DNA from: Tubiluchus corallicola
Taxonomy: Eukaryota > Priapulida > Priapulimorpha > Priapulimorphida > Tubiluchidae
Length of the DNA stretch: 62,000 bases
Direction: 5' to 3'
NCBI GenBank assembly: GCA_030141605.1
Contig: JAQGDQ010000291.1
Coordinates: forward strand, 43,071 to 105,070
The notes beneath the pieces were generated by a model, which was not told the origin of the DNA, searched no databases, and saw only the letters and a list, made by a program, of their open reading frames with translations. A program made the position numbers and the translations under genes. The first letter of the stretch is position 1. The number at the start of each line of letters is the position of its first letter. Below are positions 48,401-60,300 of this stretch, piece after piece.

Positions 48401-51400
48401 CAGATACCCATATTACTTTCTCAACATGATGAAACTTGAGACAGCATTTCTCACATGGTTGCGGTACTCAGCCTGGATAATTCTGTATCCAGCAGGATTC
48501 ATGTGTGAAGGTACGTTTACTGATTGTTGTGTTTTGTTTCTCTCGGACGGCTCGTGGAGAAAACAAGAAAACACGTCGTCAAATTGAACAGGTTTATTAT
48601 GTGAGAATTCCACAACACAAAAGTATAAAGGAATGCGAAATGTGAACAGTCAAGTGATAGGAAAATAACATACGATAATCTGAGAATAAACTTGAGCGGC
48701 CAGCTCCGCCTCATATATCAGTGCAAATGGACAACACCAGAACAATCTAAAAACTACTACACGCATCGCGTATAGAAAGTTCTTGAATCTACGAGTGCTT
48801 CTAGTGGATCTCCACAAGGTAAGAAGATTGTTCTACTATACTATAGAACATTCTAGAGGATCTCCACAAGGTAAGAAGATTTTTCTACTATACTATAGAA
48901 CATTCTAGTGGATCTCCACAAGGTAAGAAGATTGTTCTACTATACTATAGAACATTCTAGTGGATCTCCACAAGGTAAGAAGATTGTTCTACTATACTGT
49001 AGAACATTCTAGTGGATCTCCACAAGGTAAGAAGATTGTTCTACTATACTATAGAACATTCTAGTGGATCTCCACAAGGTAAGAAGATTGTTCTACTATA
49101 CTATAGAACATTCTAGTGGATCTCCACAAGGTAAGAAGATTGTTCTACTATACTATAGAACATTCTAGTGGATCTCCACAAGGTCAGAAGATTGTTCTAC
49201 TATACTATAGAACATTCTAGTGGATCTCCACAAGGTAAGAAGATTGTTCTACTATACTATAGAACATTCTAGTGAATCTCCACAAGGTAAGAAGATTGTT
49301 CTATTATACTATAGAACATTCTAGTGGATCTCCACAAGGTAAGAAGATTGTTCTATTATACTATAGAACATTCTAGTGGATCTCCACAAGGTAAGATTGT
49401 TCTACTGTACTATAGAACATTCTAGTGGATCTCCACAAGGTAAGATTGTTCTACTGTACTGTAGAACATTCTAGTGGATCTCCACAAGGTAAGATTGTTC
49501 TACTGTACTATAGAACATTCTAGTGGATCTCCACAAGGTAAGATTGTTCTACTGTACTATAGAACATTCTAGTGGATCTCCACATATTAAGAAGATTGTT
49601 CTACTATACTATAGAACATTCTAGTGGATGTCCACAACACTGATTCTACTGAATCTTGTAAATGATTTCAGTTCATTTCTATTAATTTCAGTTGATGAAG
49701 GAGAGCAACTAATTAATTGTTATATTTTAGGCATGGTCGTCTTATTAGCAATTCCATATTTTGAGGAGACCGGCAAATGGAGTTTTGTTTTCCCAGAGCC
49801 TCTCAATTTCAAGTTTTCCTTTCCTGGATTCCTACGCATTTATTTATTAGTCATATTTATACCAGGTATGATGCTCTGTTGTTTATTATTAATATCGAAA
49901 ACTAAAACGTATCATTTCAGTAAACACTGAGTCCCATTTTCTGTGCATTTGTCACATCTTAGAAAGGTTCTGAAATCATCTAGTAATTTGTTTAATTATC
50001 GCAACTGCATTAGATCTGGTTGACAGTTTATACACTTTTCCTGTAAACAATCTTTATGACATATGTCGCTTATTGTACCGAGTGCGCGATTGTAGTATTA
50101 TGTGACCCATTTAATTGTTAGTCCACTGCACCAAAGTACTGAATTAGTCTATGCTGCCATCTACAGTCATTGTTTTACTCTAATTGTACAAAGTTTGTCA
50201 AATATTGATTTTGTTTCTAGATATTGTTTCCTTTTGCTTTTATAGATATTCATTAATCAGAGCAATTAGATTGTTAATTTCATGCTTTAATTCTGGTTCT
50301 AACTCTCTTATTCAAGTTAAAATAGAGAAAAATTATAACACAGCTTTCTGTAAACAAATAATGTTTATCCTGCTATCAAAGAAGCCAAGTAGACTTTGAT
50401 TTTAGTTTAACTAGCAGTCTGTAGAATATAGGTGACCTTTCCATTTATGGTTTGTATGCATGAATATGACGTACCTTCCAATAGGAACTTGAATCTCTGG
50501 TCATGTGATGACAGCTCTATTCTCTCAGGCATGTAAGTTTCAGTTAATTTAGAGACAGCAGTGTTAAAGGATGCAAATTTTCTACAGTATCATCGCGCTA
50601 ACTTTTGTGATTGCAAATTTCTAGAACATGATAACATTAAAGCCATGGAAATATTTTCTATCATCATAACATACTTGTGATTCGAAAACCGCTAGTTTGA
50701 AAAACAAGCAGTTTTGAGATAAATTCAAGCAAAGTTTTTGATCTGACAATCAAAAACGTTGATGTGCCCGAGCTTAACCATTCGTAATTTTGTCTCAGAA
50801 AAGGCGGAGTTTTGTCTATTTGAATTTAGAAAAATCAGAAAATAACAAATTTTCATATAACTCTTAGTATATACTCCGTTGGGATAAACAAGTAGGATCA
50901 TGGGCACTGTCAAAGTTTAAAAAATTTGACACACAAGCAGCTGGGGGTTCAGGGAGTGCCACCAATGTATTTCCTGTATTTAAGGACAATTTGGAGAGCT
51001 CAAATGTGATCTAAATTCTGGTACATAGACTTCCTCAAATGTGTAAAATTCTGTTTTAATAAATATATTTTACCTACATTTACCTAGGTAATATTCATTG
51101 TATACTATTGTAGTAGTCATATATCAAGATTATCTACTCAGCAAAATGTGGAAATGTGGATAGTCAAGCATAAAACTGATTTGAGACTGTTAAGTTTACA
51201 TCCCACCCACTGTTCATACAAAATTTAATATGTTTGCATGTTTGCTAATTTTTCCCACCAGACACAGCTAAACAGCAAAACATCTCAGCCACCCATGCAT
51301 TTTAAACCATTTTGCGGTCGCTAGAAGCTACTTCCTCAGGCAAGTTCACTAGCTTAAAACTTATTATTGTTCAAACAACAAGGGTTGATATGTTTCTTGG

Positions 51401-51799
51401 TCTGTTACTTAAAAAAATTACTTAGCTATCAAAAATTTTTAATTCAAGAAATTCTGTGGATGCACATGCGCCAGTGCATCCGCCTGCCGGCACCCGTGGG
51501 CAGGATAAACTGGGTATAAGTTGCTAGGAAAATTTTGTAATTGATGCTTGATTAAGCTTCATGTACATTAGACTACTAATTCCATTATATTTGGTGGAGT
51601 GTCTGTAGGAAACAAAATATTTATAGCTAATTCATTAATAAAATTAGGTACTTTGCAGTTAACAGACAAACTAATTGTAACTGCTTCATTTTCAGCTTGT
51701 TATCTGTTGACTCGACACATGATGAAGCAGAGAAAATCAAAAATAGGACCATTTCCGCAAAAGAAGAAGAAAACAAACAAGAAAACCAAATCAAAATAA
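36500..51799 (+). CDS. HACD3: 3-hydroxyacyl-CoA dehydratase 3 (HACD3/PTPLAD1)
   Basis: Ten exons: 36500..36583, 38010..38126, 38835..39026, 40803..40857, 42329..42439, 43726..43853, 45904..46016, 48404..48510, 49692..49865, 51696..51799. All junctions are GT/AG with consistent phases, giving 1185 nt and 394 residues (human HACD3 has 362). Exons 1-3 encode a CS/p23-like domain (MAAVLSPNVFWAQR, GAEWWPRLTEGQRRPHWLKI, then an acidic run). Exons 5-10 encode the membrane-embedded PTPLA domain (YLFFYNFFQSVGYLMVFIVL, LYTQTAAYLELIHPLLG, GRNLVLMMIIASEP, WSLSESIRYPYYFL, EETGKWSFVFPEP). The catalytic pair is present in LYPAGFMCE as Tyr295 and Glu302. The lysine-rich C terminus (KKKKTNKKTKSK) fits ER retention. 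The enzyme dehydrates 3-hydroxyacyl-CoA in ER very-long-chain fatty-acid elongation (family knowledge). The ATG is the first in frame at the expected N terminus. AATAAA follows at 52228. Confidence 0.96.
36880..36990 (+). mobile_element. LINE ORF2 C-terminal remnant in HACD3 intron 1
   Basis: FVPSVITNVQKPFLHIKLFF aligns with FVPSVRTNIRKHFSANKVVP at 34400 in the same orientation; the DNA is also similar. It is a decayed CR1/Jockey-like LINE end. Confidence 0.5.
38487..38528. repeat. (GT)n microsatellite
   Basis: GT/GC dinucleotide run in HACD3 intron 2. Confidence 0.9.
39115..39499. mobile_element. hAT-like MITE (GGGTTCC ends)
   Basis: Left end CGGGGTTCCCACGGTCAGGG; right end reverse complemented CAGGGTTCCTACAG. 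The internal GGGAAA/GGCAAA-rich sequence is typical of this widespread MITE type. I find no clear 8-bp target duplication. HACD3 intron 3. Confidence 0.65.
39500..40802. other. Rest of HACD3 intron 3
   Basis: AT-rich DNA with no recognised repeat or RNA gene. Confidence 0.5.
40858..42328. other. HACD3 intron 4
   Basis: AT-rich DNA with no recognised feature. It ends at the TTAATTTCAG acceptor. A second AG at 42378 inside exon 5 is not used, because it would break the frame. Confidence 0.5.
42770..43042 (+). mobile_element. tRNA-derived SINE
   Basis: The head carries pol III A-box-like (TGGTTTAGTCTAGTGGTAAT) and B-box-like (GGTCGTGAGTTCGAGCTAG) segments spaced as in a tRNA. An unrelated body of about 180 bp and a (TTA)n tail at 43026-43040 follow. 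The tRNA head lacks a clean acceptor stem, so it is not a tRNA gene. HACD3 intron 5. Confidence 0.85.
44083..44150 (+). other. Structured GC-rich hairpin block
   Basis: A perfect stem GTCACCG/CGGTGAC around a 5-base loop is followed by CCACC...GGTGG and a T-run (CCCCTTTTTC). It stands out from the AT-rich surroundings in HACD3 intron 6. It may be a MITE core or a small pol III RNA; I cannot tell which. Confidence 0.35.
46189..46791 (+). mobile_element. Tigger/pogo-like MITE, copy C
   Basis: TA-flanked, 603 bp, with inverted ends CAGTGTTCCCTCGATACTTT and (reverse complement) CAGTGTTCCCTCACTTATTG. Same family and internal sequence as copy A. HACD3 intron 7. Confidence 0.85.
47440..47790. repeat. 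Inverted poly-G and poly-C tracts
   Basis: A run of about 12 G at 47470 (after AGGGGTGTAACTAG) and a run of about 14 C at 47750 (before AGTTTCGCCCCGGTG) look like decayed outer parts of an inverted-repeat MITE. HACD3 intron 7. Confidence 0.45.
47920..48228. repeat. 37-bp minisatellite
   Basis: Eight copies of a unit containing AAAGTTATGAAAATAAAAGA and CTACAAGAACAAATATAC, in HACD3 intron 7. Confidence 0.93.
48526..49638 (+). mobile_element. Array-bearing element, copy 2
   Basis: The ends GTTGTG...CACAAC form a 6-bp terminal inverted repeat, and a perfect 7-bp duplication ACTGATT flanks it (48519-48525 and 49639-49645). The 5' part (about 270 bp) matches the element at 12695. The rest is a 52-bp minisatellite. 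It is inserted 8 bases after the exon 8/intron 8 donor of HACD3. Removing it with one duplication leaves an intron of 61 bp. No coding capacity; class unknown. Confidence 0.75.
48797..49635. repeat. 52-bp minisatellite with donor-like motif
   Basis: About 16 copies (some 49 bp) of a unit with CCACAAGGTAAGAAG, the palindromic pair GTTCTA/TAGAAC and GTGGATCTCCAC. Most units contain an AAG|GTAAG splice-donor match in the sense orientation of HACD3. It lies inside the element at 48526. Confidence 0.95.
49866..51695. other. HACD3 intron 9
   Basis: AT-rich. The only notable structure is two adjacent hairpins at 51459-51504: GGATGCAC/GTGCATCC and CCTGCC/GGCAGG. Confidence 0.5.
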
Positions 51800-53570
51800 A
51801 GAGTCGTATGTACATTCCCCGTTCACACATTTGGCGATTACCAAAACAACGTTTGCATTTTATTCTGACACGGCTGTTTTGTGCCTTTGATTTTAGTTGC
51901 ATTTTTGTACAAAAAAATTGCCTCATATTTCATTTGTGTAGTTTGATAAGTTGATTTTATTATGCAATTCTTGTGTGTTTCTAGTCTACTGATACATTGA
52001 AGTCACTAGTGAAGCCAGCGACCAGAATAGTAATTTAGGCCAAATATTTAAATTTTTTGACTCTCGTGTTGATAGGTTTTGTTTCAAAGGTTATGTGCCT
52101 AATGAAATGTAGTAATTTTCTTTTTCGTTTCATTAAACATGTAAAAGCTGATGAGTCGTCGTGCTTTGAATTCTCCTCATTTAGCCAAAGATTCGCGCTC
52201 AAAAATTTCATGTTTAAAGTTAATCAAAATAAAAAATTATTCTAATTAGTTAGAATCATTCTAGTGTGAGCCATCTAACATTGGAAATGCTGAATTTGGC
52301 TGGTCGGCACTAAGAGATGAATTTTGGATTGCCCTGATGATTGGAGAATACAGTGGGCTAGTAGCGTAAGATGTTTGCCTTGCAAGTAGAAAGTCATGGG
52401 TTCCAATCCATACTATATTCAGACTTTCTCAGTTCCAGTATTTCAAGTTTGATATCAAAATTTAATTAATGACGTAGATACATTCACTAATAATAATCTT
52501 GACTTTAGGATTATAGTAATTAATGGAGCCCTTCAATTTTAGTACTATATAGTTGAAATAGGTATATAATTGTCCAATGGCTAGTATTCATGACAGCTGT
52601 ATATTCAGACAAGGGTATGTTGTATTTAGTTGTGTAATTTATCCGTTCTCACTGCTGCTGCTGCCATTCTAAACTTGAACAGTTGACGCCAGCCAATAAT
52701 GTTTTGTACTGTCAATAGATGGCGTCTCATGGTCTACTTATTATAGTTACAGTTAACAACTCTGTAACTCCTCGCACAATGAACATCCAGAGACAATCAA
52801 GTTAAAGTGAAAGAAAGGGCAATTCAACTTTCCATTATTTTGTATTACACTTACGTGTTTAAAGGCTTAGGTTAACCGGAAAATTTTTGGTGTTTAGAAT
52901 ATTTGCACCGACTGGTAAAAGGTCTCCTTCCCAGTGTGCAGCAGTGACTCACCACAAAACATTATTCAACTTATTGACAAAATAAAGTAACTTACACTTC
53001 CGCTTAGTTGGTGAAGTGTGCGCTGCAAATTTCTGATTAATTTTCCGAACCTTACGAACTGTTACCTAAACTTATTTCATACCACTTACCGTCAAAATGG
53101 CTGTGGCTGACAGACAACGCATGAGCTTAAATTTTCAAATTTTATATAGGATTGCTGCTATTATAAGCCCTGTGCGCAATTAAGCTGTACACAAGTGGTT
53201 CAAAATTTCAAGGCGAGTTTTATACCTTTATGTACGTTAACGGTTTTCTCGTGTTTCAAGATTTTAACCATTTGCATTACTCACTGCTAGTGAGTGTGGA
53301 ACCAGCATGACAAAACATGAATGCATGCTTATTATTTGAAAATTCAAAGATTTTTAGAAAGCATTGACTAAAATTTTTTAAACTATTTTTCGTGTGGGTT
53401 CATTTTTGGAACATGTTATCGATGCTCGAAATTGAAAGCAGTTTAATTGATTATGTACATCTCCCATTGCTAATGTCACCATTTGCTAAAATTATTGTTT
53501 AACTAATAGAAACTTGTGTTCCTTTAATAGTGATAATTTAATAATTTTAATAATTTAAACTTTGATATTA
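51800..53570. other. HACD3 3' UTR and intergenic DNA
   Basis: Polyadenylation hexamer AATAAA at 52228-52233. A tRNA-like SINE head lies at about 52352-52422. Nothing else recognised. Confidence 0.45.
52352..52422 (+). mobile_element. tRNA-like SINE head
   Basis: TGGGCTAGTAGCGTAAGATG resembles an A box and GGGTTCCAATCC a B box, at tRNA spacing. There is no complete cloverleaf and the tail is not clear. Confidence 0.45.
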
Positions 53571-53586
53571 AAATGTTAACTTACGA

Positions 53587-54020
53587 CATTATTAATAGAA
53601 CTGAATTTGATTTTGCATGGAAATTTAGTTTTCCAGTGATCAAATGCTCTGTGAGCTGGTTGTTTCTTTTGACACACAAAAAAACAGTTTCTTTTGAGGC
53701 ATTGTTGTATTTGGTTTGTTTTCTATTACCTCTACTATGTATTATACATGTTAATAGAACTGAATTTGATTTTGCATGGAAATTTGCAGTAATCAAATGC
53801 TTCACGTGCTGGTTGGATACCTACTATGTATTATACATGTTAATAGAACTGAATTTGATTTTGCATGGAAATTTGCAGTAGTCAAATGCTTCACGTGCTG
53901 GTTGGATACCTACTATGTATTATACATGTTAATAGAACTGAATTTGATTTTGCATGGAAATTTCTAGTGATCAAATGCTCTGTGAGCTGGTTGGATTGCT
54001 ACTATGTATTATACATGCAC
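53587..54020. repeat. 89-bp tandem repeat
   Basis: Three to four copies of an 89-bp unit (TTAATAGAACTGAATTTGAT, TTTTGCATGGAAATTT, TACTATGTATTATACATG). The first copy is interrupted by about 70 bp. The open frames through it are repeats, not genes. Confidence 0.9.
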
Positions 54021-54149
54021 AATCATCTCGCAGTGGACTTACGCGCTTGCAAAGTCTAAAAGACACGGCAAAATCTATATTTGACCATACTGACCCCGCG
54101 AAAGATAATGTTCAATTTCCTTTTGATTTTGAATATATGATATAAAATT

Positions 54150-55480
54150 TGCTCTACAGGTTATATTCATTTACATTATGTCATACCTTCCCCAAGTTAA
54201 CACAAATAATTTTTTAGATTTCATTCTCTTTCTTTAATAAAGCAACAATGACTAAGAAAGTCTTTGCGCGGTGAACAGTTGATTTGCGGCACTTTGTGAC
54301 AGCCTTCTTAACGTATTTGATTAATTAGTCAAGTTGACAAAACGTGCTGCGCCATTTTTGTATACAATTTGCGTATTGCCTATTTTAAGTTACGACCTTT
54401 GGGTGACCTTTGAAGTCAATCATGATTTCAGGGTAGACTGCGTATTCTCCTGCTATTTATTTCACATATTATAATTGCTTATTTTGCACTGCTGGTGCAG
54501 CACAAAATGGAGCTATTCATGTTGTGGTAAATATTTAGTTTTTTGCATGTGTAATTCTGTTTTAATATTTTGTTATTGTTTTCTTTGGTTAAACCACATA
54601 AGAAAATTATGTTAAAATACTTATTGTTTCTCTGATCTAAGCACATTGTATTAGAATTTAATTTATTAAAACGTTTTATAAACAAGCTGAAAAGCTGTGA
54701 TGAAATCCTTACACTTGTTGCAATTGTAATTTTTGTTTGTATTTTCCTGATAATAAAATATCATTTCTTTTGTTATTCTTTAATAATATTCCATTTATTT
54801 AGCTTTTCTGTAGAATTTTCGTTGTGGGATGGTACTAAATATGAAAACCCAGCATTAAATTAATATGAAGAAAATAATGATAATTAATAATTTAGTGAAT
54901 ATTTTTAATGCATTTTACACGATGATAAAATTCATCTTACAAATAAAAGATCGTCAAAACTACTAAAAAATTAATTCATAAGGTATTTAAGACAATGGCA
55001 CATTAATTGATTAAAAGTACATTGAATGTGAGAAAAAAGGGAAAATAATAAAAACACAGAAAATTTAGTAAAATAATAAAAGCAATGCCATAGAACTTAC
55101 ACAATCGTAAAGAATACAAGATTAGTTCAACCACAGAAGCTTTGTTAAAATTGTAAGTTTTCAAACTTTTTAAAATAAATTGACTTGATCAGGCGTGATT
55201 GCAGGGGCAAAGAAATCCACAATTTGGGGGCAGCAGAACTGAATGATTTATCACTGCATGTGACTAACCTCGTGGGATTTCAAGATTACTTCTGTTTGAG
55301 CTAGATCTTAATGCTCTGCGAGGAACATAGTTTAAGATCTGATATGTAAGTAGGGGGCCAGATCATTGATTGCTTTCCAAGTTATCAAATTTATTTTAAA
55401 TAAATATTTATCTTAAGAAGTGAAGAGAAGACGAAGTTTTTGTTCAAATACCTTTCTTTTCATTCTTTTATTGTAGTTCG
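54150..55480. other. Intergenic DNA
   Basis: AT-rich. The part at about 55180-55340 is GC-richer and may be a retroposon fragment; I cannot place it. Confidence 0.35.
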
Positions 55481-55485
55481 CGATA

Positions 55486-55563
55486 CCCTATCATTCGTCA
55501 GAATCCATTGCTACTAATTGCCTTGGGCACTGAAGAAAATTGCCATTTTCTGTTGACATGGCT
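55486..55563 (+). CDS. Candidate orphan exon
   Basis: TTTTATTGTAG precedes an open segment reading SRYPIIRQNPLLLIALGTEE then NCHFLLTWL, followed by GTAATT. The splice-like borders and protein-like composition are suggestive. No neighbouring exon joins it and I recognise no family. Confidence 0.2.
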
Positions 55564-56159
55564 GGTAATTATGCAGTTTACAGCTGCGCCTTAATTGTTC
55601 GTGCTACAATTAGTGCCATTTTTCTTAACCAGTTGGGCTGTTTCGGTAAATTTGTTTGAGAAAAGTGAATTGCTATTGTCGTGCACTTTTGAAAAATCAG
55701 CGTAATGAACTTAAAAACACAGTGAAAAAAGCCCTTCAGGCCAGAGCAACGTGTCAGAAGGTCATAGCCTCAACAGAAATCTTGACCAACATCCATGCAG
55801 ACACCACGTGCGGAAAGTTTTTTTACAGATCAGATCTTTTCATAAGAGCAAAATTTGTTCAACTGTATTTTATTATCTTCTACCTCTGTGCACAAAAACT
55901 GATGTTTTTTCATGCCATTATGTTCCCTTGTTTTTATTACAAAGATTAGCATTTTAATTTTTAGACTGCCGTGGCAGGCAGACTCGGATCAGAGTAGTCG
56001 ATCTTAATGGTTTTGTCTATTCTAACCTTTGTTTTGAAGAAAAAGGGACCTTGATTCTTATTATAATTTCTCAAAAATTCTGTTCATTTTTATTCTGCAG
56101 TCTTCTTCACATCCAACCTACATAAGTTGTTTGGGACTGTTTTTATAAAACCTTATTAC

Positions 56160-56561
56160 AAAGTAGATGGCTAAAAGATTAAGATGGCTTAAGTCTGCCT
56201 CAGAAATTATAGGAGTTGAACAGCAATTTATGGCATATTTGTATGAAACTAGGGTCGCAAATAGAGCGCAAGTTATCATGAAAGATGAATTCCATCCAGG
56301 TAATAAATATTTTGAAATGCTCCCCTCTGGTCGTAGATTCCGCTCAATTAACGCTAAAACCACAAGAACTTTAAATTCTTTCTATCCCGTTGCAATTCGC
56401 ACCATCAACAGTAAATTTCAGTAGATCTCCAATATTAATTCTTTATTTCACTGTACTGATTGAATTATTTGTGTTAATCTCCTTGTTGTTTCCATGAGTT
56501 ATTGCAGTTCGTAAAACCACAAATTTCATTGTATGTATTATGTTATAATGGCAATAAATTG

Positions 56562-56605
<44 letters not shown>

Positions 56606-56625
56606 ATTACTTACTTACTTACTTA
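56160..56625 (+). mobile_element. 5'-truncated CR1/L2-like LINE, 3' end
   Basis: The frame 56167..56424 encodes the typical end of a LINE ORF2 (FEMLPSGRRFRSINAKTTR, NSFYPVAIRTINSKF, stop). A 3' UTR and a (TTAC)n tail at 56562-56625 follow. Confidence 0.8.
56562..56625. repeat. (TTAC)n tail
   Basis: Tetranucleotide run at the 3' end of the LINE above. Confidence 0.9.
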
Positions 56626-57365
56626 AACAGCTAAAACATCATTACAGAACTTTAAAACATTAAAACTGGACAATTATGTAATATTGGCGTAATCCAGAAA
56701 GTCTATAATGGGTTTTACATCGCTAAGTAGAAATAAATACGAAATAAGAATGATATTACTGTGTAGAACATGCGTTACAAAATTACATGTTATTTGACAA
56801 GACTGGTTTTACTATCCAAACTGAAAATGAATTCATCACTAAATTGGTCCTCTGGCTTTTACAAATCCCCTTAACACGAGTCACTGGTTGCAAATTCGCG
56901 TTTTTATGAGTGCGTTTATAATCATAACCTGTTTCAATCTTCAACGCAGAGTGACTTAGGATTTAATTTTTACTCTCAAGCTCAAACGGCTTTTGCTGTT
57001 CTGACATTAGTTTGAAAAATTCACTTACTATTTAACTTTCAAATGACGCCGTCCGGCTTGCACAATAACTCTATCAATATTTACAGACAGAAATAGAGAT
57101 AATTTGTGTTACATCGTATTATATTGTGCCATTGTATTAAATTTTCAAGTTCACATATTTCGTATTGTTCAGAGTTAACATATAATATAATAATTATATG
57201 TGAATTAAATGTTAGAAATGCTTTCATTGTATTTTGTAAGCGTGAGTTTTACGTAAATGACAGTAAACGATACGTACTAATATTTGTACGCGTAGATATG
57301 TTCAATAACCGAATAACTATATCAAATATAATATCCCTCAAAAAAGCTTTTTTAACAGACCTTAC

Positions 57366-60300
57366 CAGGCTTATCTAATTTTATTGCACCACCAACGTGA
57401 AAGCTTAGACAGGTCACTTCTTGAGTAGAATTTAAAAATGAAACCAAAACACAAGGAACTTTCGGAGAGGTCAGAGAGGCACGTACATTGGATGAGGCAA
57501 GGAACTTCATCATTTCTCCAAGGATTAAAGGCATTTGACAGTCATTGCTGTGTAAGTTTTGGTCGCTCAATTTCCACAAGTCTCTAGATAAACGCATTTG
57601 CAAGAGAAGGCAATTTCAAAGCTCTGAACTCATTCGCCCTTATGTCTTCTTAGTCTAATAATTTCTAATTTGAGTAGTTCAGCCCAGTTACCATGATTTA
57701 GTAGAAATTAATTAACAGCATGTAAAATATAAACACCTTTTATAATGCTGCTAGCAACTTTTGAACATGAAGGACAATATTGAAGTTTTGCCTGTCTTGT
57801 TTTCGGAATGCGTGAAGTTGAAGGTTAACTCTTTTTTTACACGCTGCGATTTTAGGCAAAGTTTACAGTGATTATTACTAAAATATTTCCTTACAGATCT
57901 ATCCTACATTAGTCGCTTGCATCTCATCAATGTAAATATTGGAGATAATTATTACTACACTAAGTACGAGGATATAATTATGTGTGTGATATATAGTACT
58001 AAGGCCTCTAAGTAAAATTATGCTAGTTCATTTTATTTCGGAACACTAGGCAACTTGAGCTAATTCCTCTTTATAACAACTTGAATGTGGCACCAAACGT
58101 CAATTTTATTAATTCAAGGAACCGTTCCTGTTGCACAATAACATTGCACGAGAGTAGTGTCGCCACCTGCAAAGACTATTAATGAACAAACAGACGCCAG
58201 CGAAACTTTAATTAAAACGCAGCAAACTGCAAACTACTGCTCACAAAGCTGCAAATATACTCGTAGTCTGGTCTGCGGTTGTACCTCTAGGCAAACTCAT
58301 ACCTTTCTTACTCTTACAACTTACAAGTCAATAATTTCCAGTCGGGTGACCGTTCAGCCTCTGGCCTGTGTTACTGTTTAGACTGCTGATGCAGCTGCTG
58401 TGTGCTGTCAGTCCCAGTATTAGCTTGGTGTGAACGCTGGCAGCGCTCCAGCCGGTCTACGCCTAGGCCTAGACATAACAATCGTGGAATAATCCAGTAA
58501 CTAGCAGGTCAGTAGCATTAATTACTTTCAATTTGTGCTTTGGTAGTTTAATTGGTGTTACGTCAAAGAAAATCTTGATGCTGTGTTTGCGTAAACTCAA
58601 CTTTGAAGGCGGAGGCCCCTAAATGTTCAGCTAAATGATAACGTTTATGTTATAATTCGATTAATTTTAGAGTTTGTAATTTATTACTTACCTGGATGAA
58701 AAAATCTTTTCATGGTAAAGAAACCTTTAAAACACAAAATAAGATTTCAATGCTTCTAAAGTATGATGCAAACATCAAGTGAACTTTCTTGATCAGCATT
58801 GGTGCTTTTAATGCGATATTGACAAAATTTTATTCTTTTATTTTTTTACTATCATAGAGTAGAAATGTAAGATAATGCGTTTGGCAATAAATCTAGTGTC
58901 CTATACAAGCCTCAGTTATGTAGTGGCTTGACCGGCCCTTTGCATTGTAGGTTTATTGCATTTTTTTCGTTAGCTCTATATTTTAAACAGCTGGTGTACT
59001 AACCTAGTTAGAACTTTGGAATGTTCAGTAATCGATGTAGCTGGCACGTAAGAACCCATATAGGATGCAGTTTTCAATGGATATTTTCAGTTTCTCAAAT
59101 CTTTGAATTAATGTCTGAGTCTATTTGGTAGTTCAACGGTTGCCCGAAGGCATCTACATTCTTAAAACAACGTCAAATTTAGAATGAGCTCAAGCTGTCC
59201 TATGTCTTTGAAGTATAAAAGCAAAAATTTTAAGGACTCATTGACTAATTGTCTGACTGACTGACTGACTGACTGACTGACTGACTGACTGACTGACTGA
59301 CTGACTGACTGACTGACTGACTGACTGACTGACTGACTGACTGATTGACTGACTGATTGATTGACTGACTGAAGAGGTGGCTTTGAGCAATAAACATCTG
59401 CAGCTTTGAGTACTGTCTTGCATTTTTCCAGAATAACGAAAGCAAGTCAAAATATTGGGTAAATTTCAAGGTGTTTCGGCCGTAAATATTAAAGTATTTC
59501 TGCACTGCTATCGTTGTCGGCAATTTCTCTCTTTGGGCAAAACTAGTGTGAATGAATAGTCTCTAAAATGAGTGAAGAAAACCTTGGCATGTTGGCTTTC
59601 CACTATTCGTAACGCAAGAGTTAATTCTTCTACATCCTATAATTAAGGCTGAGAGGCATATTAATACTGTAGTCAAGCAGCAGCAGAAAATGACGAAAAT
59701 GTAATACTTACACTAGTTTGAGTTGGCTAGAGGACACTATGCTCATAAATCATTAATCACGTGAGCTAGTTGCTTTCGACAGCGGCGACGGTCATGCTGA
59801 TGACGGTACAAGGACCATCACGCATTACGAGCGTGTAGTATACGCTATGGTTTATGTTGGATAATACCTGATTCGGTGTTCTGCTTTTATTTAATATACA
59901 TGTAATACTTAATCAAGAAAATTAGTTGAGTATAATGGCATGCTGATAATTCATACAAAGGTTTGTCGTTGGCTTGTGGTTAGGCCTACATCGCTTTACA
60001 GAAAGCCCTACATTCTCACTTAGACATTTTGTGCTATATTATCATTGATGGTGGTGGTATCAAACACCTGTCCAGCGACCTAAACGTGCAATCAGCATCC
60101 TAATTGCAGCTAGATTAAATCAGCTTTTACCAATCTCGACTAATCATAGTAATTTCTTCAGCGTGCGTGCGTGCGTAGGCTTACAATAGCTGCAATAAAC
60201 AATTTTTATATTCATTTGCTGACGCCTGGGCACCTGCGTCAATACATCAAGCTATTATCCACTGCTCATGCTGAATTTCTTTTGCATTGAGGGCCATTCA

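Noticed and set aside
48510-49691. HACD3 intron 8 as an intron created by the element (introner)
   Set aside because: The duplication lies inside the intron, and removing the element leaves a complete 61-bp intron with its own donor and acceptor, so the intron is older.
53573-54145. Overlapping frames of 60-100 codons
   Set aside because: Produced by the 89-bp tandem repeat; the same peptide recurs in shifted frames.
59238-59523. Ser-Gln repeat proteins
   Set aside because: Translation of the (GACT)n microsatellite in several frames.
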